Assembly (NCBI GenBank): GCA_026874595.1
Contig: CM049315.1
Location: 70,255,916-70,319,915 of the forward strand
DNA length: 64,000 bases
From: Sipunculus nudus
Taxonomy: Eukaryota > Annelida > Sipuncula > Golfingiida > Sipunculidae
Direction: 5' to 3'
This document shows, piece after piece, positions 43,207 to 55,531 of the stretch (positions are counted from its first letter, which is position 1; each line of letters opens with the position of its first letter). A program made the position numbers and the translations under genes. The notes beneath the pieces are model-generated. The model saw nothing but the letters and a program-made list of their open reading frames with translations, was not told the DNA's origin and searched no databases.

Positions 43207-44225
43207 ACGGAACTGCTATAACTGTCTTTACTTTATTCATTGCTGCTTTTTAATGTTTCTAACTCTATGAAGCCATGTTTATGCCAATGGGAATAAGAAC
43301 AAAGCTAAAAAAGGCACTAAGAGGCTTATCGTTCTTATTTATGCAGATGTATTTAAAAGGATGAAAATAAGGTGAGTAAATAAATGCTGTAAAATATTAT
43401 TTCATTTTCCTACAAAGATATCATATTCAATGGTAACTCGTACGTTCATTTTAATCAAAATTTCACATACTTGCGGTTTCGGACATTTGGACCGTATTTA
43501 CAAGGGCTATGAATCTCGAAGTATATATATAATGTCCTTTAAAAGATCGAGTTCGGCTCTCGAGCGACATGGCTGGGTCTCCGCTGCTGGGATCGGTGTG
43601 GGAATAAAAAGAATCTAATTTTTCTGCATGTATTTATGATGATGCCACAATAAAGAGACCTAATCAGGAACAAAGCATGTTGAATTAATGACTCCAGGCG
43701 AAGGTGATTTATCAGAGTTTACCATCCCCTTTTATTTTTTAAACATATTTTTATCACTATGCTCATTTACAAATTTCAAACCACATGCATCTTTGTTTCA
43801 TTGCATCTTACAATATGTTTTTGTAATTAATTCAGGAAAAACATGCAACTTAACATGTATCTGATGGTAGCTATAGATTGCATGCATGTATGTGGAGGTC
43901 ACTTGGTCACTTGTTGCAAAACGCCATTTACAAAGGTCTGGTTTATCTGACTTGCTGCCAGATGCCCTGGTTGAATTTGTTTTGATTATTTTGGCGAGCC
44001 CCCGCATATTATAAACACGTTGATATAAAAAAAGCAGCCTGTTTGCGGTGATATCCATGTTTTCTGACATTTTTATTACTACTGGTATATTTAAAATTCT
44101 CTTAGAACAATCACTAAATGTCTAACTAAAAGTATTTTGATGAATGAAATTGGTTCTAAATGTTAGGAAATGAACAGAGACAGGATTTTTGTACAGCCTC
44201 CGCGCCAATGGCAGGAAGCAGTTTT
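43207..44225. other. Non-coding region, no gene seen
   Basis: AT-rich; open frames at 43430 and on the minus strand at 44070 show no family character. Confidence 0.4.
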
Positions 44226-46425
44226 AGCTGAGCCGACTATATAAGTCAACTGAGCTTTACAGTGGCAAATTAGGGGAGGGGATGGGGATCAAGGGGGTCC
44301 TGACCCCCCCCCCCCTTTGGAGCCGAAAACCCCCCTTTTTTAGGATTTCAAACCAAATTTTGCGACCTTGGCGCCCTCCTTCCCGGAACAGAGGATCTTT
44401 TTTGTTAAGTTTTCTTTCAGTGACCCTCCCCTTTCCAAAATCCGTGATCCGCCCTTGCTATGGAGCTGTCGGCTGTCCGTCCATCCGTCCGTCTAGCTGT
44501 CCATCTTGTACATTTTTTGTAACCGTTGGACCTACGGATCTAAAAATTTGGCATACAATTAGATGTCCCCAAAATATTTTACCATACCGAGAATTGGGTC
44601 ACTACGACTTCATTCCTTCGAGATATTAAGGACCTAAATTTCCATAAAAACCCATTGTCACACCTCAAGACTACCTTATATCAAAATCACTTATCTCTTT
44701 TTTGGTCATATTTATGAAAAATATTCCTTTATATATATTTCCTATAAACATACCAGAAATTAGGTATGTATTGTGTATTTTTTTGAAGTTATGGGCCCGA
44801 ACATTATGCACTTTGTAAAAAAATAGGAAAGATATTTACTCACTTAACATGAGAAATGTTGAAGCTACAGACTTTTTCAGGGGCATAACTTTATTTAATC
44901 AAGATTCAATTGTATATCCAAAATTATATCTGAAGTTTGCAATTTTTTTAAGTTATTAGCATAAGTACCTTTAAATTTGCCCCCATGGCACTTTTTTCCT
45001 GTAAACACTATTGATTTAATGTTCATATGATGCACACATAAGGATTTGAGCTTTACAGTTCTGAAATTTGAAAGGAATTGGCCAAAACCTGTAGCTTTTA
45101 TCAACGCTTCAAGCGGGGTATACTGGGCAGCAAGGGCTGGCCACAGCTAGCCATAGGTGTCCAACCCCCTCCTGTAGTAGTTGTTTTCGCAAACAACATA
45201 ACACTAAACAGTAATGAAATAATTTTTTATTGGTTTATAATATCCATTTTAAGAATAATTAATGGAAAAATATTTGATAGTTTATTTGATAGAATTACCT
45301 TGCAATTACTGATGTTGTGTGCATCTCGTATAGATGGTCACAGATGTATTCCAAATGAAGCCATGTAGTCACCTTTAGGTATTTTTCATTTCAAATTTAA
45401 TAATGAAAAAAAAAATCATTAAATAAAATTGTTCTTAACTATAAAGGATTATATGAAGCAAATTAATTATAGACAAGGATGCAGCTAATTATGTTAAATT
45501 AATCTTAATTTCGAGTCCTTTTCCAAATGTTTCAGTTTGTTAATTTAAATTTATTGAAATAATTCAAATAAAAATAAAATGTGAAAAATTAAAATTTTAC
45601 TCGGGCAAGTACTCGTTAAAGTTATCAATATGGTTGACTTATGATATTAAGACTCATGGCTGTATCAGTTGTCACATGATACTATCTAAATAATCAAAAT
45701 TTATATTACTGATTCTTTTTTTTAGTTGAAATATTATACATTCCGATATTCAGTTTGCTCCATGTATAATTTATTGGTTTATTTTAACACATGTTTTAAT
45801 TTAAAAGATGAGATTATTGTACTTTTTTACACAAAATATATAACATAATCAAATGTGAATAATCAAATGTGATAAAAAAAATATCCCAGACAAGTTCTCA
45901 TTATGATGTCTATAATGTTAATAATTATCATAAGATTCTTGCTCTGTTTAGTGTGTAGACTGAGGTGAAAGTATTCAAAAGAGAATATAATATTACTATT
46001 ATTTTTTAAATATATATTAAAGCAAATAAACCAGGTACTTATGATCGTTATTTAAATTTGTGAAATTTGTATATCCTGGATAATCAACATTTTTGCTTGA
46101 CTTAAACTGAATATATACCCATGAGATAACATTTATATGATAAAATTGACAAAATGGTGTATACTTGCACCTTCAGGCCAAGACAAAACTTGTGTGACAA
46201 TAGCACTCTATTTCAAATGTAAATAATATAATATGATATCAATCCTCTTCATGCACTTTATCCCAGGATTTTGTCCAAATCTTACATAACTTGAGTTAAA
46301 AACCGTCATATCATAATACAGCTTCTATTACCACACAAAACTAGCATTTGTCTATCCCCTCTTACAAATTATATTTTTTTATCAAATATAACAGCTGAGC
46401 GCCGTGACCCATGGGGCCCATGTTT
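44226..46425 (+). mobile_element. Helentron/HINE-like element, second type
   Basis: It starts AGCTGAGCCGACTATATAAG, then TCAACTGAGCT, a hairpin like that of the other copies, and ends AGCTGAGCGCCGTGACCCAT followed by GGGGCCCATG, a damaged version of the standard right end. The body is homologous to 53284-55450 (blocks such as AATTTGGCATACA, AAACACAT-like tails and ACCAGGTACTTATGATC). Near its left end it is split by a C/G-tract repeat (44262-44462). No coding sequence. Confidence 0.7.
44262..44462. repeat. GGGGATCAAGGGGG repeat inserted in the element
   Basis: About 200 bases with GGGGATGGGGATCAAGGGGG, a run of 14 C, AAAACCCCCC and GTGATCCGCCC. They interrupt the start of the 44226 element, whose hairpin lies to the left and whose TGTCCGTCCATCC stretch lies to the right. 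Confidence 0.5.
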
Positions 46426-46441
46426 GTAAACAGTGGAATCT

Positions 46442-46463
46442 GCGTGCATGCGCGCATGCACGC
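46442..46463. other. 22-bp perfect palindrome of alternating purine-pyrimidine
   Basis: GCGTGCATGCG is followed directly by its exact reverse complement. Every step alternates purine and pyrimidine. It lies about 17 bases after the right end of the mobile element. Confidence 0.9.
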
Positions 46464-46640
46464 GTTTTAGTAACAACCGAAAATAAGGCATATACATTTG
46501 ATAATGGAATACAGTAATACACAATAACTAGCCAATATAAGCTAGAAAATTAGTATTCATTCATAAATATGCCTAAAAGCTGAGGTATTGTATAACATAA
46601 TTCACTAAGATCTTTGGGGAATTTGTTCATTTTTACTAGA

Positions 46641-46763
46641 GCGACTGTGGATGATTCGTTCTTGCGTGGAGAGGTGCACGTACCAATGGTCAGGTCATTC
46701 CTTCCCATCAGCCAGTGGGCCAGGCCCGATCAGTGGAAAACCACTTTCTTCCGGGATCTATGA
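46641..46763 (+). CDS. Possible short terminal exon, unrecognised
   Basis: After TTCATTTTTACTAG, an acceptor-like sequence, a frame reads ATVDDSFLRGEVHVPMVRSF, then LPISQWARPDQWKTTFFRDL and TGA at 46761-46763. The composition is protein-like, but I know no match and see no partner exon. It could be a remnant of a gene or of an element. Confidence 0.22.
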   Translation, partial: ATVDDSFLRGEVHVPMVRSFLPISQWARPDQWKTTFFRDL

Positions 46764-48607
46764 TACAGTGTGTATCCCCTGAATTTATAAACGTGTTTAA
46801 TAACGCTCCCAAAACGTGACCTCTATGACAGACGCTGGATAAGGTAATTACACATATGTCTTAATATATTTCAGTCAACATTTTGATGAAATAACCCTTT
46901 AAATATACTTAAAACACTGCTTTAAAACTTGCCTATAGTTCCAATTTCTTTCAGTGTTTGCAACTTTTTGTAGTTCACCATGTAACCGCAATTTAATTCT
47001 GCATCAAGTTGAAATTGCCAGTGATACAGTTAATTTAATAAGATTTAAATTTAATGCCATGTCACATTAATTCTCTTTTTTCTTTATGTTTGGTGGGTGT
47101 TTTATAGGTATTTCAATTTTGGTAGTGGTGGCTGTTGCATGTTGCCTGTTCGGAAGGGAATTTCCTAGCTTCATAAATTTCATTGCTTAATACAGAACAT
47201 CAGCAAACTGACAGACGCCTGTCAAACTTGTTTCTTTGTAAGCATAAATAATGCCATAGTTTATATGATTCAAATAATTTTGACACTCTGAGGTGGACTT
47301 TTTTTTAGAATCCTGTGGGCTGACACTTATTAGTTCCCAGTTAGGCCTCTAGGTGGCACATGCTGAAAGATCAGCCTGAGCTTGGTTTCACACTCAAGAA
47401 GAATTAAATGTATTCAGAGATAAAAAGATGATTTATCTATTACATTCTCAATTTTTTTGTTTGTATAAACAAGATCATATTTTCCTTATTTATCTAAATC
47501 TATTAAAATCAGTACATCATATTTTTCTTATTGATCTAAATCTATTAAAATCAGTACATTGTTTTTCATATTAAAAACAAATTATATATTATAGTTATTT
47601 AAATGTTATTGATTAAATCCATGCATGTATTAATAAAATATTTCCTTTAAGAAATTCCAGATATAAGTAAGATCTATGGTAATAACTCTTAATTCATGAT
47701 GAAATTATATATATTAGAAATTTTAAAGTCATTCTTTATCCATTGTATTTTTTGGAACTCGCGCCCCTGAGTCACTTGCATTGATTAGTCCAGTCCCAGT
47801 TGAGGTAGCTACCATCCCTGGCAAAATCCCTATGAAAATAATCAGCCCAAAATTCATATAAATTAATATTAGATCGATGAAGTATACATTGTTTTAAACC
47901 TGGTGCAGTGCTCTTTCTGATAGCAATGTATTTGTGAAATTCATGTTAATTTTCATATGAATATGTATTATTTTTGAAAATTGTAAAGTTTTAATTGGTA
48001 CATAAATTTTAGCAATCAGTAACAAAAGACCACTTTTCAGTGGGCTGATATCAGGCTTGGGTCAAAAACAGGGGGTCAGTACTTGAGTACAAGTACAAGT
48101 ACTTCAGAATTTGTCAAGTACAAGTACACAATTTTTCAATTTACTTGAGTACAAGTACAAGTACAGGGGTCTGTACTTGAGTACAAGTACAAGTACTCTT
48201 AATTAAAAAAGCAATTTTTCTGAATATTTGATAAAACAATTACTTATATTATACACACTGTTAGACTGTCAGATATCAGTACTGGTACACAAAAAAGTGG
48301 GTTGATGCTCCAATTGCTGAAAGTTTTTCTTTTGTTATTCTAGGTAATCCAGGGTTACAGTCTTGATGGCCTTTCAGTATTTATATACACTATTACACAG
48401 CCGTATATCAGTACACAAGAAATGGTGCTTTGATGCCTATTCTGAATGACTATTCTGAATCTGCCAATTCTGTTACTTATTATATAGTGGCTTGAGAGTC
48501 TCTGTACTAGTCTGTCAGATGTGTAAAACTCACAGCTGATCAGCTAAACAGTCCACCTGAGGGTTGTGTATAGTTCAGCTGTGACAACTCGATTCCAGAT
48601 TTACTCA
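46764..48607. other. Non-coding region with a palindromic AAGTAC repeat
   Basis: AT-rich, with a short direct repeat at 47492-47570 (TTATCTAAATCTATTAAAAT / TGATCTAAATCTATTAAAAT). The AAGTAC block at 48079-48198 is listed separately. No gene seen. Confidence 0.4.
48079..48198. repeat. (AAGTAC)n / GTACTTGAGTAC self-complementary repeat
   Basis: Three blocks of GTACTTGAGTACAAGTACAA, each largely its own reverse complement, lie within 120 bases. Comparable AAGTAC clusters are known in many animal genomes. Confidence 0.8.
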
Positions 48608-49264
48608 TTACCAACTAGTGGTGGGCTGATCGAGTTTTATCGAAAGTCAGTCAGTTTCCTGCCACTTTCAAGCGCTCGATTACCAAAGGCAACTATGGAT
48701 TACATTATCATGATTTTTTTTTCCCAGAATGTCTATTATCTTATAGGCTAAAATTATTCTTCTATTTTTTACAACATTCCGCGCTTCAAATAATTAGTCT
48801 TGTTCCCATACTAACTTCCGTATGTAGCCGAGTATAACACAGTAGATGCGAGAGCATAAATAAACCTCTGTGAACTGGCAGGGAGCTGCAGAATTAGCGG
48901 GGAGTTTTGTAACAAGATTTACATTGCACAGTATGGGCGGTATGGCATTAAAATGCTCCATAAATTCTCTAGGTCTATGCAGCAAGTAGATGTCCTGGAT
49001 AGTGGTTTAATTCTTGTTTATTATAAATAATAAAAACGAAACTTTGAGAAGCATATCTTACTGATAATAGGAAAATATAAAAAAGGCAAAACTTCTTTTC
49101 TTTAGGTAGAATTACTAAGACATGCGGGCTGGGTTAAGAAAGTACAGTTTCACAGATAATTGCATATTTCTTTATATTTTCCTGAACCGATTACTCATCG
49201 ATCGGTTTGCTTAAACCGATGATCGATTATGAAAAAGAAACCGACTCCCACCACTAATACCAAC
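48608..49264. mobile_element. hAT-type MITE with 8-bp target duplication
   Basis: The element spans 48616-49256. Its ends are TAGTGGTGGGCTGATCG and, on the other strand, TAGTGGTGGGAGTCGG. The flanks TTACCAAC (48608-48615) and ATACCAAC (49257-49264) agree at seven of eight positions. An 8-bp duplication with TAGTGGTGGG ends is the hallmark of hAT elements. Its 641 bases contain no transposase. Inner subterminal words with ATCGAT/CGATCG occur on both sides. Confidence 0.85.
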
Positions 49265-49407
49265 CAGACCTTCTCAGTTACCATGGCTAATTAGCCTGGT
49301 GCATGAGCAGATGTAACCTGTGACAAACTTACTCAGCAGAACTATTAAGTGGGTAGTGTTTCCACAAGCTGTTCATATAATCAGGTCTGAGGATAGACTA
49401 TTACAGC

Positions 49408-49507
49408 TTTTTCCATGTAATAGTAATAGTAATAGTATTAGACTCAAAAAATTGAGCTGTAACAGTAATAGTAATAGAAGCAGAAGGCAAAGTAAGGCAG
49501 AGTAATA
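49408..49507. repeat. AGTAAT-rich simple repeat with inverted halves
   Basis: Two runs of AGTAATAGTAATAG flank a short hairpin (GACTCAAAAAATTGAGC). Confidence 0.7.
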
Positions 49508-51052
49508 CATATTACTTTCTATTACTTCCTGTGAGCCCCTTGATCATGAAGCATATCAGCAAATAATGCTGAACAGACTCGGTTCTTGTCCAGTAATTGC
49601 CTAGGATGTGCCTATCGTGCTCATAGATCTCGATCATGCATCCTCCCGGCCACCCCCCAGTACTCCACGTCCCCAACATTCTGCAAATGCTTATAGGCAT
49701 ATATATGGTTTTCCTTGGCTCTTTCGCCTGTTGCATGGCATTTTGGGGACATGGAGTAGTTCCCTATCGTGGAGGCAAGCATGGGCCAGCCTAACATTGG
49801 ACAGAGTAGGTCACAGCCAAATAAGTAACCTGGCACAATCTGACCTTTGATAAGTAAACCATGGATAAACAGAGGCATGTTTGATGTTAAATAGTGTAAA
49901 TTTAGCTGTTGGTGGCAATAAGCTGCTCTTGAGGCATTTATCACTCCTTTACTTCCTCAGAATGGGCAGGCAGAGTCTGTGTGAGAGTGTGCTTAAATAT
50001 TTTTTACTCTGCTGAATTCTGTAATTTCCTTGATGGTGTGGTATTGTCAGATTAGAACAGGATACCTTTACTCAAATCAGTTTCATAGTAAATCAGATAT
50101 TTTCTTTACTGGAATGTTGCATTGTCACCAGTGTTTTCTTGGATCTGCCCTTTATCAACATCCAAGTCAGAATTTAATGGCGATTTTCATGTATGATTCA
50201 TCAAACTTTCTGAGAAATTGATTAAGTATTTGTTGTGTATTTCTGGTAATGTTCAGCCACGGAAACATTACCAAAGTACAAAAAAAACAGACATTGGTGA
50301 ATTAAAACAAGTTATTTTTTCAGAGATAAAATGTAAGTCCATAGGTGTCACTCTTTCACTGATTGTGACATAGAACAGGGCAGTGTCATATACTCTAAGG
50401 TTATGTGTCAAACTGATTCTTCTGACCGTTTATAGATACTTTTATTTGACTCAGTTTATCAATACTTTCTTTGATTGTGAGTTTCCTTGTAATACATTAA
50501 TCAGAGATCTATTTACAATTAGCTAATACATTTTTCAACAATTGAACATTTAGTACCCAGATACTAAAACATCTTTAGAGTACTACTTAAAGTGTAGTAC
50601 TTAAACTCTTTCACAATGTGTTGTTTTAGTTAATGTTAATGAATAAAATTTGCTACTAATGTAGTGAATATAGGGCCACCTTGTGTCTGTAAAAAGACCA
50701 GCGCTGAAGTCAACTGAAATCATATGATGTGCCAAACGATATTTGATTGGCTAGTGATGGGGAGTATTTGAGTATATTTAAAAGGTCACAGTTCATCATG
50801 GGGTGGCTGAGCATTTGAATACAGTGTTTTTCTCAGATTTTAAGTAAGAAAAACGTTATACTGTCCCTTCTTTCACCCATATGGAAATAATCTGCAACAA
50901 ATTCTGTCACCAATACACACTTGTCCACAATATCAACCAAAATTTGTTTAATTTATGATGACTTTGACTGGAGTCTTTAGGGGTTTACCATAGACACAGC
51001 AACATTTGAAGTTATCTGCGTTAATAATATTATAATATCGCTGTTATTGCAG
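49508..51052. other. Non-coding region, no gene seen
   Basis: Probably intron or intergenic DNA in front of the exon at 51053. No other exon with acceptable borders was found by eye. Confidence 0.4.
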
Positions 51053-51195
51053 AACGGACAGATGAATTTTTTAGTTATCTTAGTTCACCATTGTTTAACA
51101 ATTCATTTTGCTCTCAGTATCCGAGTGTTGTCGACAATTCTGAACTTAATACATTTGCTCATGAAGCTGATATATTATGCCTAGCAGTAGCATAA
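51053..51195 (+). CDS. Terminal coding exon of an unrecognised gene
   Basis: It follows a textbook acceptor (TCGCTGTTATTGCAG) and, after a two-base split codon, encodes 46 residues: RTDEFFSYLSSPLFNNSFCS, then QYPSVVDNSELNTFAHEADI and LCLAVA, ending at TAA 51193-51195. The composition is well balanced and the frame is clean. It has no ATG, as expected for an internal or last exon. Upstream exons were not located in this window; they may be far upstream. I do not recognise the protein. Confidence 0.45.
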
Positions 51196-51370
51196 AAGTT
51201 TAAGATTTAGCATGTCCACGCATCTTCAAAGGCTTTCTCTCACACAAGACTGTTGGCACCAGCTACTCTCATTTGTGTTGTGTACATCCATGCCTGTATT
51301 TCAGGAGTGACATTTGTATAATTGGTGCTTATACTATGGTTCAAAATGTTTAGTACTTGCATTGTACATA

Positions 51371-51480
51371 TACAGCGAAACCCCTTTAAAGTGGACAGTC
51401 ATGGGACCAGATGATTTGTCCATTACAGCGGGGTGTCTGCCCAGAGAGGGTCAGGTCCGACAGTCCTGTTGGGGCCTGAT
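51371..51480. mobile_element. MITE remnant (CAGCGAAACCCC end)
   Basis: It starts CAGCGAAACCCCTTTAAAGT and contains GGGGTGTCTGCCCAGAGAGG. The same GGGTGTC(T/C)GCC..AGAGGGG words recur at 52506-52535 and 52579-52601. These look like decayed members of the CAGTG-AACC group. Confidence 0.4.
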
Positions 51481-53283
51481 GTCTGAGATCTAGTAGAGGT
51501 ACAGAAACATCAATGAATAACTATATTTTTATTTATGAGGCTGTTACATGGATTATTGATTGGGTCATTAACGTCATTATTTGATGGAGAATATGCAATC
51601 CAAAATTGACTGATCGGCAGGACTTACTCGCAGATATGTCCTGACTGTGTTCGATGCATTTCCTGATATGTCCATCAAATTTCTAAAATACAGAGTCTTT
51701 TCCTTATCTTGAAAGAATAATATAATAAATTAAAAAAAATTTCTATCATGTCTTATCATTTCTTAATCTTGGTTATGTTAACATTATTCACGATGCCAAA
51801 GTTAATAAAGACAAATGAATTAAAGGTGTGTTTTATGTCCTCTGTCATTGGTCCATGTGACTCGTATCCATGAGGCATAAGTTATACCATCGGTGATTGG
51901 CTCATGTCAGGGCTATGGGTCATGTTATCATCCATACTGTAAAAAACTTCAGTGAACGGGGGCTGACATGTAAACAACTCAAAGAAATTAGGAGTTCATC
52001 TTTTTTTTTTTGCGAAGAATGACCATATCATTGGCCAAACAGGTGTATAATAAATATCATGGATCAAATTTGATCAAAAGCCTAAACAAGTCCCCAGTCT
52101 GGCTGGAGGTCATGCTCCCTAACCGTTCATGTGTGTTACATCTACTAATAGTAATCATCATTGGTTACAGGCCAGTGAGAGAAGAATATGGCCCCAAATG
52201 GATGACTCTTTCAATTCAGTTAGAGCTTGGCATAGGGTGAACTCAGAAAGTATTTTCACATTTTGGTAACTATTTACAAACTTTGAGTTAAATGGAGTGA
52301 AATGTCTTTTGTTTTTTGACCATAGCAGCCTGTTTAAAATAATGAAAACAGTTTTAAGTGGTGAGAAGCTTACTGTAGAAGTAGAACGTAATCATATTTA
52401 TAAATTATTTGTACTGCCACTGGCCCAGGTGGCCATTTGTGTGTCCGTTAGCAGGGGTGATTTTAACTGTTGGGCAAAGGAAAAGTGTTTGTTGTCTTGT
52501 ATAGTAGGGTGTCCGCCCTAGAGGGGTTCTGAAAGTAGTGAAAACATTTGGTCCTACTGAAGCCTGTCCCATACCCAGGGTGTCTGCCCCAGAGGGGTGC
52601 ACACAGCCCAGGGTTTTACAGTTCTTGAAAAGTAATGGTCCAGCATGGAAGCATTATACCTGAGTATATCCCATTGCACAGGTTCGCATTAGGCCTGTAA
52701 GCCCTGTTCATTTACAACCTGTTGTAACATAAATAAATTTAATATAGGTGTCTTTTGCACTGCTGTTTCCCACGAAGAGAGTAATTACATGGAGGATGCT
52801 GGGATCACAAATCAGGTTGGTGCGATGTAATGTTACTATTTGTCCCAGTGCTGGGAGCACCCACAGCGTCACCTATAATTATGTCTCTCCTCCCATATAG
52901 TGTTTGGTCTGTCATAGGCAGGGTCTGTGTCATTTCATGTGAACGCCATAACTTTTGAACAACTTACCATTTTTTCATGAATTTAAAATTTCAGTTGTTT
53001 CTACCACTATCACAGACGAGTTTGGAAACCTGTGGCATTGACCTTCATCAAGGTCAAATAAGCCAAAATAGAAGTTTTTTATGAACCCCATAATTTTTTT
53101 AGGTATAATATATTTTTTCCTCAAATTTGAAACATTGTTTCAACAAATTTCTTTGATGAGTGTGAAAACCAGTGACTTTTGCATTGCAAAAGCAACCTCA
53201 TTCTAGTTGCCAGCTGTGATTACCAATAACAACAAACAAGTGTCATGACCAGCCTTTCCTTGTTGAGCGGTCAGTTTTTTGTT
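51481..53283. other. Non-coding region with MITE debris
   Basis: The stretch 52430-52640 carries two GGGTGTC(T/C)GCC..AGAGGGG words of the MITE type above. The stretch 52930-53080 (CATAACTTTTGAAC..GACCTTCATCAAGGTCA) resembles one satellite-like unit. No gene seen. Confidence 0.4.
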
Positions 53284-55531
53284 AGCTCAGCTGACTATAA
53301 GTCATCTGAGCTATAGTCGTGGTCCATTGTCCGTCGTCCGTCTGTCCGTCCGTCTGTCAGTCCGTCCGTCCGTCCGTCCATAGATGTGGCACGTTTTGAA
53401 ACTGTAAGACCTAGGAATCCAAAATTCAGCATAATGTTAGATGTCCCCAAGATCTCCTACCAAGCTGAAAACTGGGTCTTTGCGACTTCATTCCTTTGAG
53501 AAATTAAGGAAAAACCTCAGTTTTTTATTATAAACCTATTTTCACACTTCAGGACTGCCTAATATCAAAACCACTCATCTGTTTTTCCTCATATTTCCTA
53601 TAAATAATCCTCTATATAATTCCTATGTACATGCCAGAAATTAGGTCTGTATTATATAATTTAAAAAAGTTATGGGCCCAAACATAATGCATTTTGTAAA
53701 TAATCAGGTAAGAAATTTTATCACTTAACACAAAACTTGTTAAAGCTAAGCACTTTTTTTCCAGTAATATTACTTTTATTAATCAAAATTAAATTGTATA
53801 CCCAAAATTAGATCAAAATCTTTTAAATTTTATTTAAAATATTAGCAAAAATAAAAAATTGGTACCTTAAATTTTGCCCAACTTTGACCATGGCACGTTT
53901 TTTTTGCTGTAACTGCTGTGGATTTAATTTTCACAGCATGTTTTTGTTAGCATTTCAACTGTTAACACCAAAAATTTGAAACCAGTCGATCAAAAACTGT
54001 AGATTTTATTCAAGTTTTCAAGCACCATGTCACATATTGCTAGTGTTATGCAGTTTGCTAGAGCTCAGCTCCCGAGCTTCAGCTCTAAGTTCCTTAAATT
54101 TGGCATACAGTTAGATTTCTCCAAAATCCCCTACCATGCCAAGAATTTGGTCACTAGGACTTAATTCCTTCGAGATATCAATGAAAAACTTCATTTTTCC
54201 ATTAAAAACTCATTGTTACACTTTAAGACTGCCTAATATCAAAACCACTGATCTGACTTTGATCATATGTAATATACATATTTTTCTATACATTCGCTAT
54301 GCACATGCCAGAAATGATGTCAGTATTGTGTATTTTTTTTAAGTTATGGGCCCAAACATAATGCACTTTGTAAAAAATCAAGAAATATATTTACTCCCTT
54401 AACAAGGGCATTGCTGAAGCTAGAGATTTTATTGTCAGGGATGTAACATTATTTAATCAAGATTCAATTGAATACCCAAAATTAGTTCTGAATTTTTCAA
54501 ATTTTATAAGTTATTAGTATAAATATAAAATTAGTACCTTAAATTTTGCCCAACTGTGACCATGGCACGTTTGTTTCCTGAGAGCACTGTTGATATAATT
54601 TTCATATCATGCACACATAATGATTTCAGCTTTTTAGTTTAGAAAGCTGAAAGAAATTGGCTAAATATTGTAGCTTTTATTAATGTTTTTTATGAGACCC
54701 TGTCAGACTTTGGCTCTCTCCAGCCCCTCTTGAGTCACCTGTATGTTGACCTTGTTGACCTTTCATCAAATTATGCACGCTTGAGGCGAGAATCCAGGCA
54801 GCTTATGGCCAGCCACAGTTGATCCAGGTGTCCAACCCAACTCATCTAGTAGTTTTAACCAACAACATAACAATAAACAATAAATTAATAAATTTTTCTT
54901 GGTTTTTAATAACAAATTAAAGAAAAATAGAAAAGGAATTTGTTAGTTTATAATAACAGGAAATTAACTTGCAGTTACTGATGATATAAGAATCTTGTAT
55001 CGATGGGTAGAATGTCACAAATTCCAAATAACACCATGCAGTCACCTATGGCATTTTTCAGTTCATTTTTAATGATAAAGAAGTAAATCATATTATTCAT
55101 TACTAATCATTAGGGATTATATGAAGGAAATTAATGATAGACAAAGATGCAGTTGATAATATTAATCTAGATTCCTACTGTGTCTAGTGTGTACATTGAT
55201 GTGAAATTAGTCCAAAATGAATTTTTTACAGTTATTTTTTAATATAAATAAAAGCCATAAAACCAGGTACTTATGATCATTATTGAAATGTGTGAATTTT
55301 GTATATTCTGGATTCTCAAAATCATTGTTTGGTGAAAACTGAATAAATACCAGACATGGTGAAAATACTTTGTAATTGTATTTAAATACGAATATGATTA
55401 TGTACTCCATTATAAAATTTCTTGCATAAAGAATGGGAATTCAGGTAAAAATGAAAGTATATGAATACTTGTGCAAATACTTTCAAAATGTATTCATGAA
55501 TGCATTCATGAATATATTCTTTAATATTATT
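53284..55531 (+). mobile_element. Helentron/HINE-like element, second type, about 650-bp units
   Basis: It starts with a hairpin AGCTCAGCTGACTATAAGTC, then ATCTGAGCT, and a TCCGTC run. There are two long tandem units (TTGGCATACAGTTAGAT and CATGCCAGAAAT-type markers near 53430-53640 and 54103-54310). The body matches 44226-46425 up to the ACCAGGTACTTATGATCATT block at 55262. No standard right end is present: the copy is cut off where the next element begins at 55532. Confidence 0.7.
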
